A stretch of 64,000 nucleotides of DNA from Larimichthys crocea (taxonomy: Eukaryota; Chordata; Actinopteri; Sciaenidae). Made by a program: the position numbers and the translations under genes. This document shows, piece by piece, positions 36,393 to 47,929 of this stretch. The stretch is from the NCBI RefSeq assembly GCF_000972845.2, contig NC_040011.1:28884806-28948805 (forward strand), given 5' to 3'. Below the pieces are notes generated by a model. The model ran no database searches, was not told the origin of the DNA, and saw nothing but the letters and a program-made list of their open reading frames with translations. Each line of letters starts with the position of its first letter. Position 1 is the stretch's first letter.

Positions 36393-39300
36393 CCTCCAGC
36401 CAAGCAAAAGTCTAGATACTTGTCAGACCATAGTAAGTGAACCTTATAGATGGCTTCAGGTTAGCAGGTTAGTGTACAAGCCTTTACATTTGGGAAATGC
36501 AAAAAAATACAACTCGACTTTTGTTTAAGAGCAGAGAGTATGAGTTTTTCTCCCCCCAAATATATTCACTATTCCTCATTGCTGCGTTCTGCTCAGATAG
36601 ACATGCCATATGGCCAGCTGGGTGAAACTGCTCAGTTCCAGTGTGAATTTAAACATCAGCAAGGTAGATGTGTAACGCCCAACCACCATAACCATAAAAT
36701 CCCATGAATATTGTTTTTGGCCAGAAGCAGAAGGTTAAGCAAAGTGGTGCCATGCATGAGGACTCTTTGCTGATCTAAATGCAGTACAAAATGTATCTGG
36801 GAGAAAGTCTATGCCTCTCTTGGCAGAGACCATCATTGCGCTCAGAGCAATGAAGAGATCAAAGGAGTCTGGAGACAAAAACAGGAGGCAATCTGTCACA
36901 CCATACATTCATCCATGCTATGTCTGTCTCCAGTCCTGCATTCATTCCCTTGATCAGTTCTATATCACATAGAAACAATTTTCTCAGAATGTTGAACGCT
37001 CCCGGCCAAGACTCAGCAATATGGTATTTGCATGCAGTTTTTAAACGTCCCATAACTAAATACAGCTTTCACATACACATTTCATGCATAATTTCACCAC
37101 AATCGCACAAATCATAATCATGTGACCATAAAGGCAGTCATTTCTTTCATTTATCTGTGTTGCCAGTTGCTGCCAAATACTTGTGACGCATATCAGACTG
37201 TTACAGGACGTTGAACTTACAGTAGAAGATGGGAGGAGTTTTCTTTCATTCTTAATATATGACTTTCAATAGGATGTGCTGCTGATTGGTACTGTAGGGC
37301 CCAGGAATGCAACTGCTGTTCAACCTGTTTTGACACTTCCCATTTAACATACAGTAGTTAGCACGCCACACTCATGTAGTTAATAGGAAGCTTGTTACAG
37401 AAGCCTGTGGTTTAGCTATTTATACTTAGATATGTAGATATCCTCAGAAAAAAAAGAGCTTTTGTCAGTGCTCACACATTGGCAGCTGCTGTGCACAACT
37501 CACAGCAGCATGAAGAGCATTCGATACTGTGATTATGCTTACTTCAATGCTCCCAATGCATCACTTTTGTATCCACCATAAAAGCATGTCCTCTTAGGTA
37601 TTATTGCTGTTATAAAATAGACAAATAATGGCATTTCATTCCACCACACTGAACTGTAACAGTATATTAAACCAAAGCATTCTTCCACTGATTTAGGCTC
37701 AACATTTGCCACTAGAGAAGGGTTCATTTACCAGCCATATGTGCACAAACAATATGGCTAAGGGTAAAAACTCAGGAGCACACGGTCTATTAAAGAGGCC
37801 GTGTCTGATCGCAGGGATGATTTATTCGAACCGTTAAGCAGAATTTGTGGAATTGCTGGGGTCTAGTTGTTGCAGAAAGCTGGGACACTGTGACAAATGG
37901 TAAGTCATGGAGCAGAGGGCAGGGCCTTTAAAACATCAGGGGTGCAGATTCATGGCTTCTCGAGGTATGTGCACCAGCTGCATAAAGCTGACCACCTCAA
38001 TGAACACACACACCAGCTCTAACTGGTCTTTAGAAGTTCCCTCTGTCATGAGTCAGACGTTGTGTACTAATAGGGATATTCCTGGCAGCAGTTCAGAGTG
38101 TCTGTTTCATAGTTTAATCAAGGTAAACAGAAGACTTTTAAGATCTTTTAATGCCATTTGAAATTAGATGTGTCACCTTTGAAATGAAGACTGAAAAAAT
38201 CTTATCAAAGTTCCTAACTAGGCATATTTCTGAGCTGCTTAACACTAGATTTTATTCAAGGACTTCTGAGGACTTAGGTAAAGGTGAGGACCACAATAAT
38301 TCATTATCTGATAAGCACTTGTAGACACTTTAAATAAATCAGCTAAATGTCACTTAATATAAAAATGGCCAGAGGGTAGGCAGACATTTTCTAGACAATT
38401 TTCATATTTTCTAGACAATCACCTCCGTGGGAAATAAGGACAAAATGAGACCGATTGCATGTCTGCTGCTGTTTTCTTCGGTTTAGTGAACTCTTGTGCT
38501 GTGTTATTAACACCCTCTTACGGGCAGATGGTTGCACTCGCTGCACAAAAAGTCAAAGTAATAATTATCATCAGCATTATTTTCGAGTTTCTTTTCACAA
38601 CTCTGCATTGAAGGGAAAAGTTTCTGGTAGCAACTCCACTAACCTGCCATATGCCCACACCCAAAACAGCATTGTGTGACACCGTTAACATAACACCTTT
38701 TGTAATCCAGACCACACCTGCCACAGGACGCCAAGCATTAAAATCTTTGTTTAAATGTACATTATCACGCATGTCTCTATCATTGGAGAACAATGTTTCT
38801 TTAAAGCTACCACTTCCCTCTTAATCCCCTTGCTGTCCTCGGTGAATAGGCATAACTTAATGTGCATAACACCAAACAAAATAGGCCAATAGCAGGTAAA
38901 GTAAACACGAAACAATGAGCTTTGCAATGTGCCTTATATCAATGACAGGGGACACATGAGACTCAGAGAGTTGGATGGAAGCAGAGAGGACGGAGACAGA
39001 CGACTGATGTATGGATAGACCAAGAGAGAGGAAAAATGAGAGACACTCATAACAAGAGGGAGGATGAGAGAGAGGGAGAGAGACCACAGCAAAACAACTC
39101 TAAAGATAGACAGACAGGAATGAGGTACGTATGGCTTTTGAAGGTATAAGTAGTCGCCTGGAGCACTCACTCTGTTCTTGTCTGTTTGAGTTGAAAGCAT
39201 ACATAAGTGTGCTGATGTGTAATCGACCTGATGAGCCATGTTGTGTAATGGTATGAGACAGTACAGATGAGGCTTTACGGCAAAAAAAACTGAACTGGGT

Positions 39301-40659
39301 AAACTACCACTACAGTGCACTTACAGGATGTGCACAGGGCTGATTGGGTCTGTGCTCTTATCATGGCTTTGTTTCTCTTAAACAGATTGAACACAGCGAG
39401 AAAAAAAAGAGGAAGCGAGATTTAAGAGTCAGCAAAGAAACACTGATTTAAGTACAGGTTAGAGCCCAGTGAAAAACAGCAAACCAGTTAAGAAGGACTT
39501 CCTGGCAGACATTCATCTCATATTAACGACCTTCACTGTTAATGCTACCCAACACTTCAGCAAACAGAGGCATTGAAAGCAGCCTATAACAATAAGCACG
39601 CTCCCTCATACTGTCAGCTGAGCTCAGCAGGATCGTCAGAACATAGTTGAGTTCGATGTTTGGCATTCAGCGCTGCGCGAGTTGAATTATGCGCAGTGAC
39701 ACTTCGACGCTCCTGACAACTTCACACATTTCATCCCACTGGCTCACTTTCACACAAACCCAGTGGCAAATTTGTTTTTGACTTTCAAGTCAGCGTGGAT
39801 TACTTTGGATCAACTGAAATGAGAAAGGAAAGACTTTATCTATCTAAAAATGTCATACGCACTGCTGTCATACAAACTTAATAAAAGGGACTTTTATATC
39901 TTCAGAAGTCCTAAAATGTTATAAGTGAAATGTTAATTAACATTTAAAGAATGTTAAAAAGATGCTGCACGACAATCACGTCAAAACTCCAAAGACGGAT
40001 ACTGCGGGAACGTTACAGTGATACTTTAGAAAGGAAATCAAAACCTCACATCCTCAAATTGAACAAAAATGTTACAAGAGCAGTTCGGGTTACAGCTTTT
40101 CTGTTGGGAGAATGCGGAACAAGCTGGACAGCATGAGGATGCAATAAAGACTCTTGTGTATATATCACTCCTAACAAACACCAGATCAAATGTAAATAAC
40201 CAAAGTGTCTGTGTTTCATGGCACAAAAAGCCAAATGAGCCCGTAAAGACCCTAAAATAAGCAGAGGGATACACGTGTTTGTTTAAACTGTTCCACATGT
40301 TTTACATGACAGCAACACATGAATCTCTGCTGAATCATTCTAATAACAAGAGTCTGCAATCTGCTCTGTGCAGCAGGGGTGCCCAAAGTAGGCTATGGGG
40401 TCGATTTATGGTTTTATTGGAGTAACAAGGGAGGTTTAGGCAAAAATGTAATCCAATCTAATTTCACTGAAATTCGTTGAAATAATCACAGTGAGAAACA
40501 CACACCGTTTCAGTCTTATGCTTCACCCTCAGCACAACTGCTCTGTCCAGTTTGGTAGCCTAGTAAACCAACAACACAAATCTGTCCATATATGGGATAA
40601 CATCAGACTGGGTATCTAGACATGACAACACAGGAGTCTATTAAGCACCAAGTGTCTAA
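36393..40659. other. non-coding, upstream of the mid2 exon
   Basis: No gene or recognised element. A 20-bp-spaced direct repeat of TTTTCTAGACAAT lies at 38387-38419, and purine-rich text at 38975-39100. Confidence 0.5.
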
Positions 40660-41243
40660 GTTTGATCTGCAGCCTACTTCAGAAGCGCGCGTTTGAATCT
40701 GGTCCATTCAAAAGAAAGCTTACGGCGAACACATCAAAAATAAAGAAAAGAAAAGAAAAAGAAAATCCCCAACGGATGGTGGAAAAAATAACCACCGGCT
40801 CCCGTTTCTATTCCCGGGCGCCTCTCTCACCCCGGCATGCCTGTGCGCTGCCACAAACCTGAACCCCAAACAGCAGCCAGACCGAGCCAGACACCTCTGT
40901 GCGCTGAGGGGAGGGGTTTCAGACACCTACCAGCTTTACATGCCGAACACTCTTTTCTTCTGTCATCTTGAAAAAGTAGCCCGAAATGAAGTTTGAAGAA
41001 AAACACAGGAGCGAGTGGACAGAAAAGGGGGTTGAACCGAGCCGGGGGTACTGTTGCTGACTCCTTCTCTCCAAGTCTGATCCACACGGCGCAGCAGCGC
41101 AACGCAAAATAATAATTAACAAAAAAATAAAAAATAATAGAACAGCCCGGTGCGTTCAGTCAGTGGGCTGCACCGCTCCGCTGGCGGCAGCTCCCAGGCA
41201 AGCGGAATATTCAACTTTGGAAAAATGAGAGAGGCACACTGAG

Positions 41244-41286
<43 letters not shown>

Positions 41287-41460
41287 AAGGGGGAGCAGCC
41301 AGACAATCACAGGAAAGCGGCTCCTCCTACCCACACAATACAAAAAGCAAAAGCCAGCAGATAGAGAGGCTTCAGTGCGTTCTGCTGAACAGAGCTGGGT
41401 ACTCCAAACTGTAATAACGCGCCTTTCCTGCAACCTAACAACTAATGCGCGTAACACTGA
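40660..41460 (-). promoter_or_regulatory. CpG-rich block, candidate mid2 promoter and 5' UTR exon
   Basis: In a window that is mostly AT-rich and CpG-poor, this interval has many CpG sites (GCGCGCG at 40685, CGGGCGCC near 40816, and clusters near 41030-41200). It lies upstream of mid2 in its direction of transcription. A possible minus-strand donor, AAGCTG then GTAGGT, cuts at 40931/40930; a second possible donor, TTCAG then GTTTGT, lies at 40859/40858. A GA array of about 35 nt (41247-41281) sits inside. Short open frames here match nothing known to me. The block could also serve a gene on the other strand. No TATA box is clear, as expected for a CpG promoter. Confidence 0.45.
41247..41281. 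repeat. (GA)n array inside the CpG-rich block
   Basis: About 17 GA units within the candidate promoter. Such GA or CT arrays are frequent in fish promoters and 5' UTRs; here it would be transcribed, if at all, as CT on the mid2 strand. Effects on expression are unknown. Confidence 0.9.
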
Positions 41461-41768
41461 TTCATCGGGTTTATTTGGATAATCACATTTAAATCTGAAG
41501 GCACTGTGGGTAATAACAACTGCCCAGAAAATAAGGGTCAGCGACAATAAGGTCACAAACGGTTAATTTCACGTTAACAGAGTCAGTAAAGAGTAGGTGA
41601 CAGCAGTTTTCCAGCCTGGATGATGAATACATTAATGGCCACAATCGCTTTTCATTTTCTTGTCCTGGAAAATGATGCAATCCTGGGTAATAAAGCTGGT
41701 TTCAGATATTAAAAGTCCTGCGTTCTTCATTATTATCAATAAGTAAAGCAGGGAGGTAATACAATGTT

Positions 41769-41770
<2 letters not shown>

Positions 41771-41802
<32 letters not shown>
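41771..41802. repeat. A32 homopolymer
   Basis: Thirty-two A residues in a row. No SINE or retrocopy body was recognised next to it, and no flanking duplication was found. The length may be unreliable because of sequencing slippage. Confidence 0.9.
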
Positions 41803-41803
<1 letters not shown>

Positions 41804-44800
41804 CCCACAGGCTGCAATTACAATATTCATAGATTTAAATTTGGGAACAAGTGGTTTATAATAATGGCAGTATCACACTCTAATTTCTTGGATTAATTAA
41901 TTCACTCTGTGTGTGTGTGTTACATTGTGTGCAATACATTATATGACACAGTTTTCTGGCGGCTTACATGTCCCCCATCATATTTCTACACATACTACAA
42001 AACTCTGTCAGAGGAATCACAATAACTTTGCTCTGAGGGGGTATGCATGCTGCCTGGGTCTGCATGTGTATGTTCTGCTGCTTTAATATGGAGACATTGC
42101 GTAGGTTTAAGGGCTCTTACAGAGCTTTCCTTGCAGACTGCACCTGTCTGATCGAACACTGCCTCAATAACAGAAGAGGAATGGTCAGAGTAATGTCGTA
42201 TTGATGTGAACGTTACCGAGAACTGATCGCATACAGCTCGAGGCTCCTACAGATTTGGACATTTTAACAAACTGACACTGTATAAATAGTGTTTAAAGGC
42301 TAAGTTCAAAGGATGCTTTGAAGGGTTCTTTCTGGCTGTTGCCCTCAAAAATCAGTGGTCATGTCAAATGCAAAATATATTTCCTCTGCTACCAAAGGCA
42401 GACATACAACATTTCAAACAAACCTCCTTTTTGAGGCATCATTAATAGTTTTAAGAGATCAAAACTGGCTGACATTGAGGTGACGCCATCAGATTTCTGA
42501 TATATATAAAAAAAACTGTATCTGATAGTTTACCACCCACAAACAAAGTCAAATGGAGCTAAAATGAGGCATGAAGGTGGAGCACAGTGGGTAGGTTGCT
42601 GTGGGTAAACAGTGCCAGACAAGGTGCGGCCTGACAGACAGGTGTGCTCTGCGACTGTCAACAAGAGCCACCACAAATCGTCTGAGAGCCCGTCTGTTTC
42701 TTTAAGCTTACTATTTACTATATTTACCCGTCTGTCTGTGCTGAATACATCTACAAAAGACGTGGTGTCTTTTCTTGTCTTGATGACTGTCTGTGGACCT
42801 CCTCTTTGCCATACCCCGTCTTCCTGTCTGCAGTGATGTCGACCTCCCAGCGTGCAAATCGCAGATCTGTTATGCACCGTATGGTAGAGACTATCTGTTT
42901 ATCTGCTCTGCTTGTTCTTCCACCAGCATACTGGAAAATCTTGTCACTGCGAAGAACAAACATTGCAAATTGTGTGCAAACCCAATGAGTGTGGATCTTA
43001 ATTATAGCTTTCTAAATAGTAGGTTTTGCTCTGGAAAGACAATATCATTTTACAAACAAATAGCAGTAATTTGGTATGGTTAGATTCGATTTACTTTTGG
43101 TTTAATCTTGTGCCTGTTGTCATAAATACATAGGATCAGTTGATTTTCTTCCAATGTTGACAAACAACACAAAAATACATTTCATAATATACTGTAGATT
43201 AATGGATATGTGTTTATTTTCTCATCTACACTCTCTACAGCAAATCCCTGAATATGTTTTGAATGTAATTAGACTTTATTAAAAGGAACACATTTTCTTT
43301 GGTAGCCTACTAAAGCAGCTACAAGTGAACATTAAACTTTAATTCCTGGCGGGCGTATTAGATTTTAATAGGTCCTTTACCCTTTGAGTTTGACAGGATG
43401 CCTGTGCTGATTGACTGCACAGACTTAGCCTGGATCCAGCCCCAGGCATCCATCAGCACCGTCTACACTCAGATATCCTCACTGACCATGTGGACATCTG
43501 AATTTTGTGACTGGCAGTCGTTTCCTCTGAATGCAGCTTTAGCATCCAGCACTTTGAATGAACTCAGCAATTTGCGGGTTGGATAGCAGGCCTACTAATG
43601 TACGTATATCTACTCATAGTTTGTGCAGAGCAGCCAGTGCTGTGCTGTGACTGGTCAGAGGATTGTTATTGATATTTTGATAGGAGCCCATTTAATTTTT
43701 TTCCCCCTAGTATACAGTATATACTAGGGTATGTATTAATATTATTATACAATAAAAGGTCCGATCCAGAGCCTGTGTTTAGTTTGTCTGTTCTGGGCTA
43801 GGCTGGGACAGTTCAACATGGTGGCTCATTCTAAGGTGACCATAATGATTCCTATTTTTAAGTGAGAATAAACATAGTTATGCATATTATATGTAAGCAG
43901 ACATGCTAATATCTAATTGAAGTGCTATCACCCTGCTGTACATATGGTAAAACTGTATTGGAGCAGCATTTGTTTGAGGTTGCCTTAGAAAACAGAAGAC
44001 ATGATGAAAACTGTGATGAATACTTACGAAAGCCTGTGACAGAATGAGGACATGCTGGAGGACTGAGGCTGCTGTGGACACTAAACACATTGGCCACTGG
44101 AGACTTGGCCTCACTATTGTGTTACTGTGGCCCAGTCATGGGGCATATTACATATCAAATTACTATCAGTGCGTGCATTTAACAATGCTTATGTGTGTGT
44201 GCATTTAGAAGGACACACTTGCATGACAAATCCCCAACACAACCAAACAGTGTGTATCCAGAGGAAACACATCAGCTCCTCTCTTCCTCTTTCCTCTTCC
44301 AGCCCTCAGCCCACAGCTCATCAGGGAGGTATTGTGAAGCAGTAGTCTGTCTGTGCACCGCAGCACCATGAAGTGATCAGGAAAACTACTCATTGCAGAG
44401 ACATAAAAAAACCTTTGTTCCCTTCAGAACATACAAATTTTTGACCGTGTGCAGAAACCTCAAGAGACAGATCCGGCGTTGTTATTATTCTGTGCCTGCA
44501 TGTGTTTCTTACTATTGTGGTGCACTACTGACATACATTGCTCAGTAGCGATTATTTTTATTTCGTTTTACTGATGATGATTACCGATAATTCCTTTGAT
44601 TACAATCACCCATTGTTTAAACTAGAGAGGTTGCTTGGAAATGTAATATGGCACTGTGAACATTTTTATTCACTTTGATTTGGCAACAAATCTAACAGTA
44701 AACTAACAGCGCTTCACAGGGCAGAGCAATAATAGCCTTATAACTCACATAATATGTATATTTCTCCATTATTCTAGTGTGATAAAATGCCACAGGTTAG

Positions 44801-45768
44801 CAGTAATAAACATTTTTAATGCAGTTTAAGGTGACATCCTTGAGGCCATCCTTTTGTTTCATTTAAAATTGATGCCCTCATAAAGTGATCAATAAAACAC
44901 TCCGAGGGCATAAAGTTGCTGGATGTGCTGACATTTTTCATCAACAGAGAGATTGCTGTTTGCTATTTAAATAAAAAAAGAGACTTATTTAGATCTTTAA
45001 AATTGATTCAAGTGCAGACCGAAGGGCAGGGTGGGTTGTTGACTGTTGGCATGTTCACCTTTATCAAATGGTACTTTACCCTCTAAAGTCCTTAATGTTA
45101 CACTTGACAGTGTGGGCAATTCTAACCGGCCTCTTAGCTGGATGTAAACTATCTGCTGTGCCTGCAAGTGCAAAAAAGAGTCAGCTCTGTTACTGTAGAC
45201 ATGCTGCTTAAAGTAGAATAGTTGAATCTATGAATTTCCGCTTCTTCTAATGCTTTACAATAGTTTATGCATAGATGTTGATGGGAAGCTTAACTGTGTA
45301 GTGGTGCACATATTTAGACTATGAACAGATCAGCTTTGGTGACAGGTCACATATATAGTTGAGAAAACTATCTTGGAGCTGGCAGTGTATAACAAAACTG
45401 AAGACACGTGACTCCTGTCTGATGAAATAATGCTGTATCCTTTGACTGTGTGTATGTGTGTGTGTGTGTGCTTAGCAGAGGGAATGCCCAGACTTTCTTA
45501 TCATAGTCACATTGCAGTCTTCACCCTCTGGCTCCACACCAAGACAGACTGGAGCCGAACACAGGCTGTCCACAGACACCGAGCCAAACCTAAGGAGTGA
45601 CTACTACTGTGTTTGTTTGTACCATCAGAGAGAGAGAGTGTGAAAAACAAAAAGTCCACTTTCCACCACATTATTCATATGATCATGTGGATTGACAGTG
45701 GTCCATGTAAATCTTCCATATAATCCATAACTAGAAACTAATTTGTGAAATAAGAGACAGTGCCGCAC

Positions 45769-45812
45769 TATATATATATATATATATATCTTATATATAT
45801 ATATTAAAAATA

Positions 45813-45844
<32 letters not shown>

Positions 45845-45860
45845 TATATCTATACTATTA
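45769..45860. repeat. (AT)n array, interrupted
   Basis: Repeated TA runs are broken by TCT, AAAA and TT. AT arrays are self-complementary and can extrude cruciforms. Nothing else is seen here. Confidence 0.9.
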
Positions 45861-47119
45861 AAATCAATTAAAAGGATGAAAATATAAAAATATATTCAGA
45901 CAAAATGATCCTTCTGTTTGACCTTTGCAACTCAACTGTGAGCCTGCTGGACTTGATAGCACATAAGATTTTTAATAGCTTTTATAGCCCTTGAACGCTA
46001 TTTATCATAATTACAGTGCTTATCTAACCAATAACGTATCTTGAACATGATTTACATTAGATAATGTGGGGGCATTACAGAACCCTGGGGCTTTGGGGCA
46101 ACTCATTAGGATTAGCAGATAAATACAATGTACAGCAGATGTGTCAAAAATAGTCTGATCCTGAAACATCAACGTCTGTACATTTTGGGAGGAACTTATC
46201 GTATATGTATGCACATTTTTTTTTTTTTTTTTTTTGGTGGAATAACTTGAGTCATAACTGTCATTGTGACCACAGTGCATTCAAAAAATGCAAAAGCCAT
46301 AAAAAAGAAGTTACAAAAAATGAAAATAGAAAAACAGCAGATGGACAACCTTATTTGTACAAAGGATCAAGCATAAATCAAAACAGCCAACAGCTATCCA
46401 ACACCAAACATTCACTTTGTAAGCCAAACCAATATTTCATGAAAGCACTGTAATACTAAAAGGCAGCTCCATCTGATAGACTTCCATATTATCATGGTTG
46501 TCTGAAACCTTTAAAAGGAATGTGGAGTACATCTTGTTTCCATAATGTCACTTTTGTGTCTTCTGCTTGAGTAGCTGCCCGGCTTGAGAACACGCTGCTC
46601 GTTGTCAGCTGTCAGAATCTGTGGGATCATGGGAGATTTTTTTTTTTCTTCTAGCAACAAGTTTGGTTTACTAGAATTACTATAATAGTGGCTTGGTTCA
46701 GTAGCACCAGACTGTATCACTGTTAGCGGAGTGGTTTGTTTGCAAAGGCCATGGGAAGAAGACAAGTTTGTGTGCTGCAGTTAGTTTCAAAAACAGCCCA
46801 ACTGGGACACATAGACATTAGTTCTTAACAGTTAGTGAGTCCCACACTGCAGTCACTTTACTCTGCTGCTGGTGTCTGTCACAAACACATTAATGTTATG
46901 TTTTTTTTGCTTTATACTGACCTAATACACTGCAGAGGCAGATTTAAAATGGCTCATTGAAACAGTAGCGTGAAGTGAAAAATGTACAGAAATAACCATT
47001 TGTGTCTCTCGACCAGACTTCATAGGGAGAGAGCAAGATGTGGGAGTTTAATAGTACAATGCATTATTAGATGACAGTCCACAAATCATTACTTTATACA
47101 TATTTCTTCTTCTTCTAAA

Positions 47120-47929
47120 CATGGGAGTAATGTAACTAAGTACATTTACTCAAGTATAGTATTTAAGCAGCAAATTTAAGGTACTTTACTTGAGTATTTC
47201 CTTGATATGCTACTTTATACTTTTACTCTGGTCTTTTGTCACATAACTTTTAAGATTGCAATATTTCATACCCTTGTATGTATTTTCATACCCTGTCCAG
47301 TGGGAACAATACCTCCAGATTTGGTGATTTTGAATTTGATAAACTTCAGGATTAAGTGTTCCTTTATGGGTTGAGAAAATTCTCTGACTTCTTAAGATAA
47401 ACAAACCGTCTTGGATTAGCTGGAAAATGCATTTTAAGAAAGCTGAAGAAAGCTGAGCTATTTTTCTTCTAAAACATGATGCATTGCTGTAGATTAAACT
47501 ACCCAACAGAATATAAAGTAGTTAAAATGAACTCAACTTTAACATCCACAGCAGTAAAAGAAAACACTATTATTAATCCAAAAACATCACAGGGGACATT
47601 TCTCTGTACAATGAATACTTAATTTTACTGATAATACTTAAAGTACTTCTTACTTAAAGGACTGCAAGATTAAATTAATCTTGCAGTTTGGTTGCAGATT
47701 GAAACCCCTTTGTTTCACTCTATTTCCAAGCATGAAGGAGAAACTACAGTGGCTGTGAAACATGTGAATTGATCCAAATCTATATAGTTAATATTACCTA
47801 TATAGAAATAGCCAATCTTCTTGCTTATGGTCTTGTTTATTTTTCTAGGTAATATGGAAACATTTGTATTAATTCCTACCTACTTTTAATACTTTAAAGC
47901 AAGGGATCAGAATACTTCTTTCACCACTG
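47120..47929. mobile_element. non-autonomous hAT-like element, about 810 bp
   Basis: The left end reads CATGGGAGTAATGTAACTAA then GTACATTTACTCAAGTA. The right end, reverse-complemented, reads CAGTGGTGAAAGAAGTATTC. Both match the two ends of a fish repeat whose termini are CAGTGGTGGAA and which is rich in ACTTAAGT and GTACTT motifs. The 8-bp flanks CTTCTAAA (47112-47119) and TATCTAAG (47930-47937) agree at five of eight positions, a decayed duplication of the length hAT elements make. There is no transposase frame. A 27-bp near-perfect palindrome lies inside at 47661-47687. Confidence 0.65.

Larger units (their letters stand above)
41461..47111. other. non-coding, beyond the candidate promoter
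   Basis: Contains the A32 run, the AT array, a 10-bp-stem hairpin (43705-43729) and a candidate conserved block at 44780-44990. GT-rich text is at 45444-45470. No gene is seen. Confidence 0.5.
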
